Below, piece after piece: positions 16,847-26,447 of a DNA stretch of 64,000 nucleotides (position 1 is the first letter of the stretch; the number at the start of each line of letters is the position of its first letter). The position numbers were made by a program, and so were the translations under genes. This DNA is from Coprothermobacter sp. (GTDB lineage Bacteria; Caldisericota; Caldisericia; Cryosericales; Cryosericaceae), in the NCBI GenBank assembly GCA_013824685.1, contig PNOG01000020.1:109422-173421 (forward strand). Direction: 5' to 3'. The notes beneath the pieces are model-generated. The model searched no databases. It was not told the origin of the DNA and saw only the letters and a list, made by a program, of their open reading frames with translations.

Positions 16847-17399
16847 CTGGCTCACCCATCTTCCTCGCAATCATCGTCTTGACCTCGGTCAGCGCCCGGA
16901 ACAGCAGCACCTTCACATTGCTCTCGCTGAGATCAAGCAGGAACGAGACCTCTCTCACGGACCTGTGTTCAAGGAGTCTCATCCGAACAACCGACCTCCT
17001 GGGTTCCTCCAGACGGTCGATTGCCTCGTCTACAAGGGCCTTCGTGTCGGCCGCCTCTGCCAGCTCATATGGATCCTTGAGCAGACCCGTAGAGTGAACG
17101 TCCATGAACTCCTGGAACGGAAGCATGGAGTAGCCGGTCTGCTGTCTGTAGTAGTCTGAGAGAGCATTTCGTTCGATCTTGTATACCCAGACATCAAGCG
17201 GAATACCTTGATACGTGAAACTCTTGATAGACGAGACTACTCTGCTTATCGTGTCTTCGGCAATGTCCTCGGCAGTAGCCCTGCTCTTGACATGCCTCAG
17301 GGCATACGCCAGCATGCGAGGAACAAAGCGCTCGACAAACCGGCGCCATGTCTCTTCATCCGCCTGCTGCAATCCTCGTACGAACTCCTCTTCATCCAC
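16836..17399 (-). CDS. ECF-family RNA polymerase sigma factor
   Basis: A 187-residue sigma-70 relative with only regions 2 and 4. Region 2 covers ~20-90 (FVERFVPRMLAYALRHVKSRATAEDIAEDTISRV), ending in VWVYKIERNALSDYYR. Region 4 covers ~120-180 with the helix-turn-helix VREVSFLLDLSESNVKVLLFRAL. The start is GTG at 17399, and an in-frame stop lies shortly upstream. The downstream overlapping gene is a plausible anti-sigma factor. I could not identify an autoregulatory ECF promoter in the 50 bases upstream. Confidence 0.88.
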   Translation of the reverse strand: MDEEEFVRGLQQADEETWRRFVERFVPRMLAYALRHVKSRATAEDIAEDTISRVVSSIKSFTYQGIPLDVWVYKIERNALSDYYRQQTGYSMLPFQEFMDVHSTGLLKDPYELAEAADTKALVDEAIDRLEEPRRSVVRMRLLEHRSVREVSFLLDLSESNVKVLLFRALTEVKTMIARKMGEPDDI

Positions 17400-17449
17400 G
17401 TCGATTGCCGCGCTTCCTCACTCGCATAATCGTGACTGCAAGCAATTGG

Positions 17450-18154
17450 TTACACCTGGAAAGGTGAACGGGGTCCAAAAATGCCCGTACCAACACGTAT
17501 CATGTTCGAACCATGTTCGATTGCCAGTTCGAAGTCGTCAGAAGTCCCCATGGACAGCAACCTGACACGTGATGAACCAAGGTCGCTGGCAAGATCGTGA
17601 AACAGCACACTGACAGACTCATATAGTATCGCCCGTACCTGCATTGTTGCTTGAACAGGGACGACTGCCATCAGCCCAGAGACCTCGTGCAGCCAGGGAG
17701 TGCCGGCGGCGGCAAGCTCACGGATCTGGGGCACGGTCAACCCGCCCTTTTGCGTTTCATCACCGGCATTCACCTCCAGCAGGAACGTGCACGCCCTCTG
17801 TACACCACGATCCTGGATACCGTGCAGACGCTCGAGGATGTCTGGGTTTGCCGAATCGACCGTATCGAATACGCGGAGGATGGCGTTGTACTTGTTCGAC
17901 TGGAGTCGACCGATGTACCGGACAGTCACCCTGTGACTCTCGCGCAGGGCGAAGACGTCCTTGCGCATGGCTTCCTGAAGGTAGTTCTCACCGATTTCGG
18001 TCGCCCCTGCATCAATGGCTTCCAGGATCCGGGGAAGAGGCTGCGTCTTCGTCACGCAGACAATATGCGGTTCGCCGGGCTGACCAGCCGCCCGGCGATA
18101 CGACAAACAGGCTCGCTCGCGGACGTCCGCGAGACAGTCAGCTATCGAGCCCAC
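17450..18154 (-). CDS. yggS: PLP homeostasis protein (YggS/YlmE family)
   Basis: Single-domain alanine-racemase-fold protein that binds pyridoxal 5'-phosphate and buffers PLP and amino-acid pools. The PLP lysine is Lys36 in VTKTQ. The family motifs IGENYLQEA, YIGRLQSNK and LSMGTSDDFELAIEHGSN are intact over 234 residues. The start is GTG, eight bases after ftsZ. Its place after ftsZ mirrors the ylmE position of Gram-positive dcw clusters. Confidence 0.93.
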   Translation of the reverse strand: MGSIADCLADVRERACLSYRRAAGQPGEPHIVCVTKTQPLPRILEAIDAGATEIGENYLQEAMRKDVFALRESHRVTVRYIGRLQSNKYNAILRVFDTVDSANPDILERLHGIQDRGVQRACTFLLEVNAGDETQKGGLTVPQIRELAAAGTPWLHEVSGLMAVVPVQATMQVRAILYESVSVLFHDLASDLGSSRVRLLSMGTSDDFELAIEHGSNMIRVGTGIFGPRSPFQV

Positions 18155-18162
18155 ATTCGGCG

Positions 18163-19272
18163 CTAGAAGCCGCGAGGCGGCCCCTTGCGCAGTATGGCGG
18201 GGAGCTCGACTTCCTCGACCTTGAATTCCTTGAGAATCTTCTTCTCCTGTTCAACTTCGGCCTTCTGAGGATGCATCCCGGACGCCACCACCGTGATACG
18301 AATCTCATCGTTGGCCTCGCCAGACTCACCCAGTACTTCGTCGAAAGGATCGGCCAGACCGAAGATGATCTTGGAATCCTTTGATGCGCTCGACTGGATG
18401 GCCGTCGAGATGATATCCATCTCTTCCATGGAAATCTCGTGGCCAATGACGTTGTAGATGAGTCCGGTGGCACCCTGCATCGAATACTCGAGAAGCTCGT
18501 AGTTGGTGGCGGCTCTGATGGCCTTTGCCGCACGTTCGTCGCCCTTGCCGGTTCCCATGCCTATCCAGATGCTGCCGTCTGTTCCGCTGGGAACCTCTCC
18601 AGAAGGAGTCGATGCCAGGACGTTCTTGAGATCGGCAAAATCGAGGTTGATGATGCCGGGTGTCCGGATGAGCTCGGTAATGCCCTGGACCGCCTTCTTC
18701 AGGACCTCGTCCGCTTTGCGGAATGCATTGTTGATGGTAATCTTCCCTTCCTCCAGCTTGAACAGTCGCTGGTTTGGGATGACGACCAATCCATCAACAC
18801 TGTCACGAAGCTCCTTGATGCCATCCGATGCGACCTTGGATCGCTGTGGGCCCTCAAAGTTAAACGGCTTGGTGACAATTGCAATGGTGAGGATGCCCAG
18901 TTCGCGAGCCACTTTCGCCAGGACGGGAGAACCGCCCGTACCCGTGCCTCCACCCATGCCAGCAGTTATAAACAGGAGAGAAGAGCCGGTAATTGCTTCT
19001 TTGAGCATCTCTCTGCTCTCTTCTGCTGCTTTTCTCCCGACCTCAGGGTCAGCGCCCGCACCCATCCCTCGAGCAACTTTTGCCCCAATCTGAATCTTGC
19101 TTTCTGCCCGACTGTATCGCAGAACCTGCGTGTCGGTGTTGACGCTCACGAAATCGACGCCGGAAGGAAAATCCCCCACCATCCGGTTGACGGCATTGCC
19201 ACCTCCACCGCCCACGCCGATGACCCTGATGCTTACATTTGAGCTTCCCCAGGGATCCAGTCGATCATCCAT
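18163..19272 (-). CDS. ftsZ: Cell division protein FtsZ
   Basis: Tubulin-like GTPase forming the division ring. The tubulin signature GGGTGTG is at residues 107-113, GGGGGNAVNRM at 21-31, and the synergy-loop segment NLDFADLKNVL in the middle. The C terminus ends with the FtsA-binding motif ELPAILRKGPPRGF after a short linker. The 369-residue length is normal. The ATG at 19272 follows GGGAGGG nine bases away. Confidence 0.98.
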   Translation of the reverse strand: MDDRLDPWGSSNVSIRVIGVGGGGGNAVNRMVGDFPSGVDFVSVNTDTQVLRYSRAESKIQIGAKVARGMGAGADPEVGRKAAEESREMLKEAITGSSLLFITAGMGGGTGTGGSPVLAKVARELGILTIAIVTKPFNFEGPQRSKVASDGIKELRDSVDGLVVIPNQRLFKLEEGKITINNAFRKADEVLKKAVQGITELIRTPGIINLDFADLKNVLASTPSGEVPSGTDGSIWIGMGTGKGDERAAKAIRAATNYELLEYSMQGATGLIYNVIGHEISMEEMDIISTAIQSSASKDSKIIFGLADPFDEVLGESGEANDEIRITVVASGMHPQKAEVEQEKKILKEFKVEEVELPAILRKGPPRGF

Positions 19273-19300
19273 AGTGGATTTCCCTCCCCGTCAGTATGTC

Positions 19301-20536
19301 TTAGTCGAACAGGTCAAGGCCCTTGAACAGGCCACTCAAGCCCTTGAACGCGCGCTTCTTCTTCTGGATTGCGGCACCATCGCTGTGGATGCCGAGTTCG
19401 AGCAACCCGATTGATGTCGAGAAGCTGGGATTCTTAAACGAGCTGAACACAACGTCATCAACTGTCGGCTGTCCCATGCGGGCTCGCAGTCCGCTGATCT
19501 CAGAGAACTTGTCCGTGATGTGAGACACCATGGCCGTCCCTCCAGTCAAGACGAGGCCGGCCGGAAGCATGTTGTTGTAGCCGGAGTGCACCAGTTCCAG
19601 CTTCACAGCCTCAGCTATTTCCTCAATGCGAGATGTCACGACATCACTGATATATGACTTCGTTGTTGCAAGAACACCATCACCCGATGCTGTCGAGTAG
19701 CTCACCTGGCTGTCCTGAAAGTCCTTTCCTCTGCCCGCATCCACCGAACCGTAGGCCACCTTGAGCTCTTCAGCAACGTTCAAGCTTGTCTTCAGCATCA
19801 TGGCAAGATCCATCGTCACATGGCGGCCACCTATGGGCAGAACGGCAACATAGCTGAGACTGCCTCCTGTGAAGACGGCCAAATCCGTCGTGTCTCCTCC
19901 GATGTCCACACAGGCGACGCCGATTTCCTTCTCTTCTGATGAGAGGACGGCATTAGCTGACGCCAGGCCTTCGAGCACAAGTCTGTCCACTTTGAGGCCA
20001 GATTCTGTCACACAACGACGAAGATTGTCCAGAATCGTCGACTGTCCGGTGACGATGAACGCCTCGAACTCAAGACGAATCCCTGACATTCTCAACGGGT
20101 CTTTGATGCCTTCCTGACCATCCACGAGGTACTGCCGGGGGATCACGTGGATGATCTCCTGATTTGGCCCCAGCAGGACAGCTTTAGCAGACTCCCACAC
20201 GCGATCCACATCGTCCTTCTGTATTTCGCGTCCCGGCCGGGATATTGCAACAAGGCCGCGGTTCACCAATCCAGTGATATGAGTACCGCCGACGTTCACG
20301 ATGACCGACGAGACGGAGTAGCTGCTCATCCGTTCAGCCTCGTTGCGCGCGGTCTGGATGGCCTGGGTCACGCCTTCCATGTCGACGACCACGCCACGCT
20401 TCAGGCTGCTGCAGGGAGCCGTACCGACCCCGAGAATGGCGTCGAGGCTATCTCCTGTCGCCGAAGCTATCAACATCTTCACACGGGTGCTTCCAATATC
20501 GAGTACGCTGACGATTCTTTCCTGGCCAGCCATCAT
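19301..20536 (-). CDS. ftsA: Cell division protein FtsA
   Basis: Actin-like ATPase tethering FtsZ to the membrane, 411 residues. The phosphate-1 loop VLDIGSTRVKMLIA, the nucleotide loop ACVDIGGDTTDLAVF and the adenosine motif LVLTGGTAMV are present. The C-terminal FKGLSGLFKGLDLF is the amphipathic membrane-targeting helix. The start overlaps the sbp stop. Two ATGs lie in tandem (20536 and 20533). Confidence 0.97.
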   Translation of the reverse strand: MMAGQERIVSVLDIGSTRVKMLIASATGDSLDAILGVGTAPCSSLKRGVVVDMEGVTQAIQTARNEAERMSSYSVSSVIVNVGGTHITGLVNRGLVAISRPGREIQKDDVDRVWESAKAVLLGPNQEIIHVIPRQYLVDGQEGIKDPLRMSGIRLEFEAFIVTGQSTILDNLRRCVTESGLKVDRLVLEGLASANAVLSSEEKEIGVACVDIGGDTTDLAVFTGGSLSYVAVLPIGGRHVTMDLAMMLKTSLNVAEELKVAYGSVDAGRGKDFQDSQVSYSTASGDGVLATTKSYISDVVTSRIEEIAEAVKLELVHSGYNNMLPAGLVLTGGTAMVSHITDKFSEISGLRARMGQPTVDDVVFSSFKNPSFSTSIGLLELGIHSDGAAIQKKKRAFKGLSGLFKGLDLFD

Positions 20537-20874
20537 GCCTCCTTCTTCAAGAGAACGCGCCGGATGATTGCGATATTCTGGTACATTCTGCTTCCAAACA
20601 CAACGACTGCGGCGAGGTAAAGATCGATGCCCAGCTGGTCACCAAGATACCCCAGGAGCGCTGCAACAAGACTGTTGATCAAGAAACCCGAAAAGAATAC
20701 TGTCGCGTCGAAGGTGTCCTTCAGATAGCCTTTGATGCCGCCGAGGATGGAATCCATGCCAGCCAGAAGGGCCAACCCTACGTATTTGGAATAAACGGCG
20801 GGGATGTGCACGGGGCGAAAGATCCCGACAATGATACCGAGTACGAGTCCGCACACTGTTACGAAGCCAACCAT
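20533..20874 (-). CDS. sbp: Small basic protein (Sbp, DUF1290 family)
   Basis: A 113-residue membrane protein with three to four hydrophobic segments and the family features GIFRPVHIPAVYSKYVGLA and a basic C-terminal tail. Homologs lie beside divIB/ylxW/ylxX/ftsA in Gram-positive bacteria. Its molecular role is unknown. It overlaps the ftsA start as ATGA. Confidence 0.88.
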   Translation of the reverse strand: MVGFVTVCGLVLGIIVGIFRPVHIPAVYSKYVGLALLAGMDSILGGIKGYLKDTFDATVFFSGFLINSLVAALLGYLGDQLGIDLYLAAVVVFGSRMYQNIAIIRRVLLKKEA

Positions 20875-20893
20875 AGATATCCGTTTTCCTCCC

Positions 20894-21565
20894 CTAGTCG
20901 CTGATTCTAAGCGGGTTGACTTTTTGAACTATAGCACCAATGCGCCTCAGGTTCAACAAGTCGAGTACGCCTCCGGGAATCTGCAGTCCCTTGAACATGT
21001 TCTCTGTGTCGCCGATCGCGTCGACGACCAGCGGCATCTGCGTCACCTTTCTGTCCACGCGAACGTTGAGGCCCGCCCTGTATACGGAACTCGAGTCGGT
21101 CAGGCGTATCCCATTCAGCGATATCACTTCGGCTCCCGATGCCCAGAGATCATTCAGAAGAAGGAGCAGGTCCTCATCGGCCAGCATGGATGGCGAAGCT
21201 CCTGATGATTGCTCTCGTATCGTGATCCGGATGCCAGGACCCGCGAGCGGGATGGCCCCGGTTCTCTGTTTCAACACGGTGGCCTCCTGCTGCAACTGGC
21301 GCACTTGCGCGGCCGTGTCATCAGAAGAACGAAGGTACTGCATGACTTTCTGCGACACGTCCGTCTCCTCGACGAGGAGGTCCTGTTTGCGCTGCTGGAG
21401 ATCCCTGATGACACGAATTAGGTCCTTCGGGTCCTGGCTCTGATAGGTCTGCTTCATCTCACGGACGACGCGTGCCTGTCCGGGGAGGAAGAACCCGACG
21501 AAGAAACTGATAAGAGAGAAGATCAGCATGGTCGACTGCCAAGGCACCCGCCCAGTCCTCTTCAT
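20894..21565 (-). CDS. DUF881 membrane protein (second copy)
   Basis: A 223-residue protein with one N-terminal membrane helix (MLIFSLISFFVGFFLPG), a coiled-coil segment (~30-105) and a DUF881 domain ending in a 'QIPGGVLDLLNLRR' stretch. It is homologous to the adjacent upstream gene and to YlxW/YlxX of Bacillus. Its function is unknown, but it always lies near ftsQ/ftsA. The start overlaps the stop of its paralog by four bases. Confidence 0.85.
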   Translation of the reverse strand: MKRTGRVPWQSTMLIFSLISFFVGFFLPGQARVVREMKQTYQSQDPKDLIRVIRDLQQRKQDLLVEETDVSQKVMQYLRSSDDTAAQVRQLQQEATVLKQRTGAIPLAGPGIRITIREQSSGASPSMLADEDLLLLLNDLWASGAEVISLNGIRLTDSSSVYRAGLNVRVDRKVTQMPLVVDAIGDTENMFKGLQIPGGVLDLLNLRRIGAIVQKVNPLRISD

Positions 21566-22296
21566 TTCGCACCCACTGCATACTTGAACGCAGCATTGTT
21601 CAGCGACGCCGGGACAGTCACAGACGTTTTCTTCTCAAGTGAGCACGTGATCTTGAACTGGTCGCGGTACATCTCCAGCACCCGGAAAAAGACGTCTTGA
21701 GAAATGCTGTCGGCGAGCATCTCGGGGTTCCCCAGTGCAGTGATAACGTAGGGCGGCGACATCCTGCTCGAATTCACGAGAATAATGGGTCCAGCACAAA
21801 CGATAGGGCTGTTTCCAAGAACGCGCTGGTCGTTGACGGCAATGGCCGTGGCGCCGTATCTCCGCATAAGATTCACGATGCTGCGGAGGTAACCGTCGTG
21901 GATGACGAAGTAGTTCGGATCATCGGAGAGTGTCGGGGTACGGGAACTATCACTCAATGTCACGACGACACCGGGACCCGTCGCCTCGGCAAGTCCCGCT
22001 TTTCCTCTCAGCTCTCGCAGCTGCTGCGTTAGAACGCGCACCTCGTCGCTCGTGGCAGCACCCTTGCTCTCAAGCTCTCCCAGCTGTCCCCGAAGATCGA
22101 CAATCCGCCGAGCGGCACCCTCATTCTCCTTTTCGAGTCCCTTCATGATTTCGACCAGCTCAACATTCTGGGCAGGAACGACGTAGGCCTTGTTCACGGT
22201 GGGCTCGAACTGGACAGCCAGAAGGTATCCGAATCCGGCAACCATGACAAACAGCGCGGCGAGGAAAACGCCCCCGCTTCTTCCACGCGTGATCAT
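21562..22296 (-). CDS. DUF881 membrane protein (first copy)
   Basis: A 244-residue paralog of the next gene. It has an N-terminal helix (VFLAALFVMVAGFGYLLAV), a Glu/Leu-rich coiled coil (~45-100) and a DUF881 core with GPGVVVTLSDSS and a conserved 'RYGATAIAVNDQRV' segment. It starts inside the ftsQ stop codon (ATGA overlap). The pair is probably a tandem duplication serving the divisome or cell envelope. Confidence 0.85.
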   Translation of the reverse strand: MITRGRSGGVFLAALFVMVAGFGYLLAVQFEPTVNKAYVVPAQNVELVEIMKGLEKENEGAARRIVDLRGQLGELESKGAATSDEVRVLTQQLRELRGKAGLAEATGPGVVVTLSDSSRTPTLSDDPNYFVIHDGYLRSIVNLMRRYGATAIAVNDQRVLGNSPIVCAGPIILVNSSRMSPPYVITALGNPEMLADSISQDVFFRVLEMYRDQFKITCSLEKKTSVTVPASLNNAAFKYAVGAK

Positions 22297-23000
22297 GGGG
22301 ACCCCAAGATGACGGCCTGACCGTCGAACCGGAGGTCGATGGTTGCTTTCTCCCCCTTGAACGCAGGCATGTCAAGGACCGCAATCCCTCGTTCGATCTT
22401 TGAGGCACCGTTCGCGCTGTCACCAAGAATCAGCGTCTTCCCGTCTTTCAAGCGTACGGCAAGTCCCGTCGATGAGGACAGCGACATGCCAAGGATGGCC
22501 AGCTCGTCCCGATGCTGCATCAACTGGCAGCACAGCGGCGCATACTCGAGTGAGGTCAAAAGAAAAGCCGGAGACACAGATGGGAAACCGCTTACGTCAA
22601 CCACATTCCAGGACTTCGATGCCTCCGTAACGGCGTAGGCTGTCCCGGTCTGCAGGAACACGGCAGCCAACTTGCTCCCTTGTCTGATCACCACGTCGGG
22701 GTCAGCTATGTCCACACCGATAGTGACATTCCAAGGTCGCTGCCGCTGGATCGTCACGTCAGAAACGGGGAGTCCCTTTAGCCTGTCAACGACCGAAGCC
22801 CTGTTGAGGAGCATGAGAAGACCCTGAGACCGACTATGCCAGACCTGGTCCACGACAGGAGCTTCCCAAGAGTCCGCCTGGACGCTTACACGAGCGGCTG
22901 GTACGGTGAACCAGTAGACCAGCACTACCACCAAAGCGACCAGACCCATGCGCCACAGTAGCTTCATGTACGGAGGAACTTCTCCTTGATACCCACGCAC
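22293..23000 (-). CDS. ftsQ: Cell division protein FtsQ/DivIB
   Basis: A 235-residue bitopic membrane protein with a membrane helix at ~14-34 and a POTRA-like domain (~60-130, GLPVSDVTIQRQRPWNVTIGV), then the beta domain (~135-220). Sequence conservation is low, as usual for FtsQ, so the call leans on topology and on its place between murB and the DUF881/ftsA genes. The start is either GTG at 23000 or ATG at codon 12. Confidence 0.85.
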   Translation of the reverse strand: MRGYQGEVPPYMKLLWRMGLVALVVVLVYWFTVPAARVSVQADSWEAPVVDQVWHSRSQGLLMLLNRASVVDRLKGLPVSDVTIQRQRPWNVTIGVDIADPDVVIRQGSKLAAVFLQTGTAYAVTEASKSWNVVDVSGFPSVSPAFLLTSLEYAPLCCQLMQHRDELAILGMSLSSSTGLAVRLKDGKTLILGDSANGASKIERGIAVLDMPAFKGEKATIDLRFDGQAVILGSP

Positions 23001-23006
23001 TGCCTC

Positions 23007-23918
23007 CTAGGAGAAGTCACCGAGCAGCCTGATCTCGGGCGACAGGCGCACGTTGAAGCGAGCGTAGACTCTCTGTACGACAATGTCCATAAGGCCCGCG
23101 ACATCAAGCGCGGTCGCCCCTCCCAAATTGACGATGAAGTTTGCATGCTTGGCCGAAACCTGCGCCTGCCCTACCTGGAGACCCTTGCACCCGGCTTCCT
23201 CTATCAACTTGCCGGCATAGGTCGTCGGAGGATTCGTGAAGATACTGCCAGCATTCGGATGTTCCCACGATTGCTTGGCATGCTTCTCGGATCGGATACG
23301 TGCAGCTGTCGACCGGATTGTTGCTCCGTCACCAGCCTCGAGGTCAAATGCAGCGCCCAGGATGATGGCTCCGCTCTCCTGAAACTCGCTATAACGGTAG
23401 TCAAAATCGACCTCTTCATGCTTCTTCACGACATACTCGAGGTTGCGATCAAGAACTTCTACATAGGCCAGATGAGTGCTTATGGCCTGAGAGAACGAAC
23501 CTGCATTCATGTAGACGGCCCCTCCAACAGTACCGGGTATACTCGTAAGATACTCCAGTCCGGACAGATCCTGATGCATGGCAAAATCCAGCAGGGAGGA
23601 AAGTGGCATCGGGGCACGAGCAAGCACCAGTCCTTTCTCCATCACTGGCTGAAGCGAGGTCTCCATGAGCCTTACGACCAGACCCTCAACACCACGATCG
23701 GAGACAAGAACATTCGTTCCATTGCCGAGAACCGTCGTCGGCACCTTGAGAGCTCTGGCGGCACGCAGTGCACAGATCAGGTCCTCCTCACCACATGGCG
23801 TGTAGAGGTACTCGGCCGGACCGCCGATGTGAAACGACGTGTAGAGCGAGAGAGACTCCTTCGTCAGGACCCGTTGCTCGACGCGACGTCTGAACCTGTC
23901 TATGACCGAATCCACCAT
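23007..23918 (-). CDS. murB: UDP-N-acetylenolpyruvoylglucosamine reductase
   Basis: FAD enzyme reducing UDP-GlcNAc-enolpyruvate to UDP-MurNAc. The 303 residues include the FAD-binding segments TSFHIGGPAEYL, GNGTNVLVSD and the IPGTVGGAVYMNAGS core. The catalytic serine is in AGSIFTNPP, consistent with a type II enzyme. The ATG at 23918 shares one base with the murC stop (TGATG) and has AGGAG eight bases upstream. The frame is open further upstream but that part overlaps murC. Confidence 0.95.
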   Translation of the reverse strand: MVDSVIDRFRRRVEQRVLTKESLSLYTSFHIGGPAEYLYTPCGEEDLICALRAARALKVPTTVLGNGTNVLVSDRGVEGLVVRLMETSLQPVMEKGLVLARAPMPLSSLLDFAMHQDLSGLEYLTSIPGTVGGAVYMNAGSFSQAISTHLAYVEVLDRNLEYVVKKHEEVDFDYRYSEFQESGAIILGAAFDLEAGDGATIRSTAARIRSEKHAKQSWEHPNAGSIFTNPPTTYAGKLIEEAGCKGLQVGQAQVSAKHANFIVNLGGATALDVAGLMDIVVQRVYARFNVRLSPEIRLLGDFS

Positions 23919-25387
23919 CAGTCGTTCTCCTGCTTGATGCATCCCTCGAGGGACGCAACAATTTGACATTGTACCGGATTGGCGCTCGTCAGCAAGCCAC
24001 AAAACCTCAGACCGAGCTTATTCACATCCCCGGGACCCATGAATAGTATCACGTCGCCCGGGGTGGCCGACACTCGCAAGACGTCGAGCATCTGGTCCAC
24101 GGGCATCCGGGGCGCCAATGAGTCACCGACTGCTGACTTTACACTCTCTCGAAGCCGCACGTTCAGGTCTTCCGGACACTCTACCGTCTCTCCAGCCGGG
24201 AAGATGTCGAGCAGCACGGTCCGCGAGACTCCAGCCAGTGCCGGTCCATACTCCCCGAGGCACATGCTCACACGGGAGAAACGGTGCGGCTGGAGCACGA
24301 GGGTAAGTGGGCTTCCGGGATACCGTACCGAGAGGGCCTGCAGGGTCGCTCTGATCTCCGTGGGGTGATCGGCATGGTCTGTGAGGACGACCATTCCGTC
24401 GTGCTCTGCCAGGAGCTGCATTCGCCGCTCCATTCCGGGGAAACCTTCCAGAGCACGGAGTGTGTCTGCAAGTGTGGCCCCGACTTCCTCGCACGCCAGG
24501 CAAGCGGCAACCGCGTTGAGGTAACTCTTCTCGTCTCCTCGTTCCATTGCAAATGGTTGTTCCAGGCCTTCTCTCGCAACCGTTGCAGTGTTGGTGCGGA
24601 AATTGTAGCCGACCTGCACCTGATTTGACGCCTCCTGACCGTACAGGACACGCCGTGGCAGAGCCTGCACGATCCTGGCTACTTCTCTGTCGTCGCCACA
24701 GCCAACAATCAGCCCGCCTCGCTCAGTGCACTGCTGGGCAAACCTGGTGAATGCACCAACAAGGTTGCAGAACTTGCCTCCATAAGCCCCCAGGTGGTCG
24801 TTGTCGATGTTCGTTATGACAGCTACGTCTGGATGGAACTTCAGGAACGAACCGTCCGATTCATCAGTCTCCAGGACCATGATCGGGCGTCCCTGAATCT
24901 GCTTTCGCTCGGCACCTTCAGAGGGAAAGGCTCCATCAAATCCTGCAATATGGCCTCCCACACAAATGGTCGGAGCAAAGCCCTGTCTTGCCAATGCGTA
25001 TCCAATCATTCCTGACGTCGTGGTTTTGCCGTGCGTGCCTGAAACAGCTATCAGGAAATAGCGTGATGCGACGGTGGACAAGACGTCTGTTCGATGGAGG
25101 ATGCTCGTTCCGACCCCCGTTGCCGCCAGGAGCACGGCGTTGTCCGGAAGAATTGCGGACGACCGTACAACAACTTCATCATGACGAAGTGCGCCGGCTG
25201 CCTCGGCTTCGGACATCACCCGTATACCCAGCGAGACCAACCGTCCGGCCTCGGGGCCGCCAGTCAAAATGTCCGAACCCCGCACATCCATTCCGATACT
25301 GCGCAGCAACACGGCCAGTGAGCTCATCCCTGCACCACAGATGCCGACAAGAAAAAACGGTGTTCCAGGTTGCAGGATCTCAGGCAT
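23918..25387 (-). CDS. murC: UDP-N-acetylmuramate-L-alanine ligase
   Basis: Adds L-alanine to UDP-MurNAc. The 489 residues have the N-terminal Rossmann motif VGICGAGMSSLA and the ATP loop GTHGKTTT at 117-124. The segment TDESDGSFLKFHPDVAVITNI is followed by a C-terminal ligase domain with QPHRFSR. The ATG at 25387 overlaps the murG stop by eight bases. A longer upstream frame lies inside murG and is rejected. Confidence 0.96.
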   Translation of the reverse strand: MPEILQPGTPFFLVGICGAGMSSLAVLLRSIGMDVRGSDILTGGPEAGRLVSLGIRVMSEAEAAGALRHDEVVVRSSAILPDNAVLLAATGVGTSILHRTDVLSTVASRYFLIAVSGTHGKTTTSGMIGYALARQGFAPTICVGGHIAGFDGAFPSEGAERKQIQGRPIMVLETDESDGSFLKFHPDVAVITNIDNDHLGAYGGKFCNLVGAFTRFAQQCTERGGLIVGCGDDREVARIVQALPRRVLYGQEASNQVQVGYNFRTNTATVAREGLEQPFAMERGDEKSYLNAVAACLACEEVGATLADTLRALEGFPGMERRMQLLAEHDGMVVLTDHADHPTEIRATLQALSVRYPGSPLTLVLQPHRFSRVSMCLGEYGPALAGVSRTVLLDIFPAGETVECPEDLNVRLRESVKSAVGDSLAPRMPVDQMLDVLRVSATPGDVILFMGPGDVNKLGLRFCGLLTSANPVQCQIVASLEGCIKQEND

Positions 25388-26447
25388 GTGAGCACTCCTC
25401 CTCGATGGTGCGCACGATGGCCTCTGCAGCGTCACTCCCAAAAACGCTGGAAGCAGGAAGCGCCGGGCCTGTTTTGTCGCCAAGCGCTTTCTCCAGGATG
25501 GACAGGTACACGTCGAACTGCAGTGATTGCTGCTCAATGCGAATGCCGAGGCCGAGGTTCTCGAGATACGTCGCGTTCTTGGACTGATGCCGGCCAACCG
25601 CGAACGGATAGGGAATGACGATGGCATAAATGCCTCCGACAGCAAGCTCCGTAAGCGCGAGTGCCCCGCCTCTCGTCACCGCTACACGAGTCTGCTCATA
25701 GAGCCGCTCCATATGCTCCTCATAGGAGACGACGACAGGATTGACGTGCCGCAGAGACAACCCCTCCACAACGTCACGAATTCTCGCATAGTCTTCAGGT
25801 CCAGTCACCACGGTGACTGGAACTTCGCGGCCCCTGGTGTCCAGTTCCTGGATTGTCCGCAGGAACAGTTCGTTGACAAAACTGGCTCCGCCACTACCCC
25901 CGACAAACAGCAGCCCGCGGCGAAGGGATCTCCTGGACCGGCTCTCCGTCAGTGCGGCGTAGACCTTGCGTCGCAGAGGGTTTCCCGTAACGGTGAACCG
26001 TGGACCGGAGACTCCTTCGACCGGAAACCCTAGGAACACGTGACGCGCACGGCGCGAGAACAGTCGATTCGCCCTCCCCATGACAGTATTCTGTTCCAGA
26101 AGGTACACGGGAATCCCGCTCAGCTGCGCGGCGACGATTCCTGGCACCGATACGTATCCGCCGGTACCGATGAAGGCATCCGCATGGGCGTCCTTCATGA
26201 CACGGCGGGCAGCATTCACTCCGCCTCGCGTCGCACGTGCAAGGCGCCAAAGCGATCTGGGGGTATACAGAAGGGGGGCAGAACAGACGGTTCTGACGTC
26301 AAGTCCCTGAGAAAGGAAAACGCGTTGTTCCATACTGTCGGATCGCGCCAGCATGGTGACGGTTCCCCTGTCCGACAAACGCTCAGCAATTGCGACTGCG
26401 GGGTAGATATGCCCCCCTGTTCCTCCTCCAGCGATGATGAAGTGCAT
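25380..26447 (-). CDS. murG: MurG, lipid II synthase (GlcNAc transferase)
   Basis: GT28 glycosyltransferase converting lipid I to lipid II on the inner membrane face. The glycine loop GGGTGGHIYPAVAIAE at the N terminus, the second loop FVGGSGGASFVNELF and the nucleotide-sugar motif TRGGALALTELAVGG are clear in 355 residues. The start overlaps the ftsW stop as TGATG. Confidence 0.96.
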   Translation of the reverse strand: MHFIIAGGGTGGHIYPAVAIAERLSDRGTVTMLARSDSMEQRVFLSQGLDVRTVCSAPLLYTPRSLWRLARATRGGVNAARRVMKDAHADAFIGTGGYVSVPGIVAAQLSGIPVYLLEQNTVMGRANRLFSRRARHVFLGFPVEGVSGPRFTVTGNPLRRKVYAALTESRSRRSLRRGLLFVGGSGGASFVNELFLRTIQELDTRGREVPVTVVTGPEDYARIRDVVEGLSLRHVNPVVVSYEEHMERLYEQTRVAVTRGGALALTELAVGGIYAIVIPYPFAVGRHQSKNATYLENLGLGIRIEQQSLQFDVYLSILEKALGDKTGPALPASSVFGSDAAEAIVRTIEEECSHA

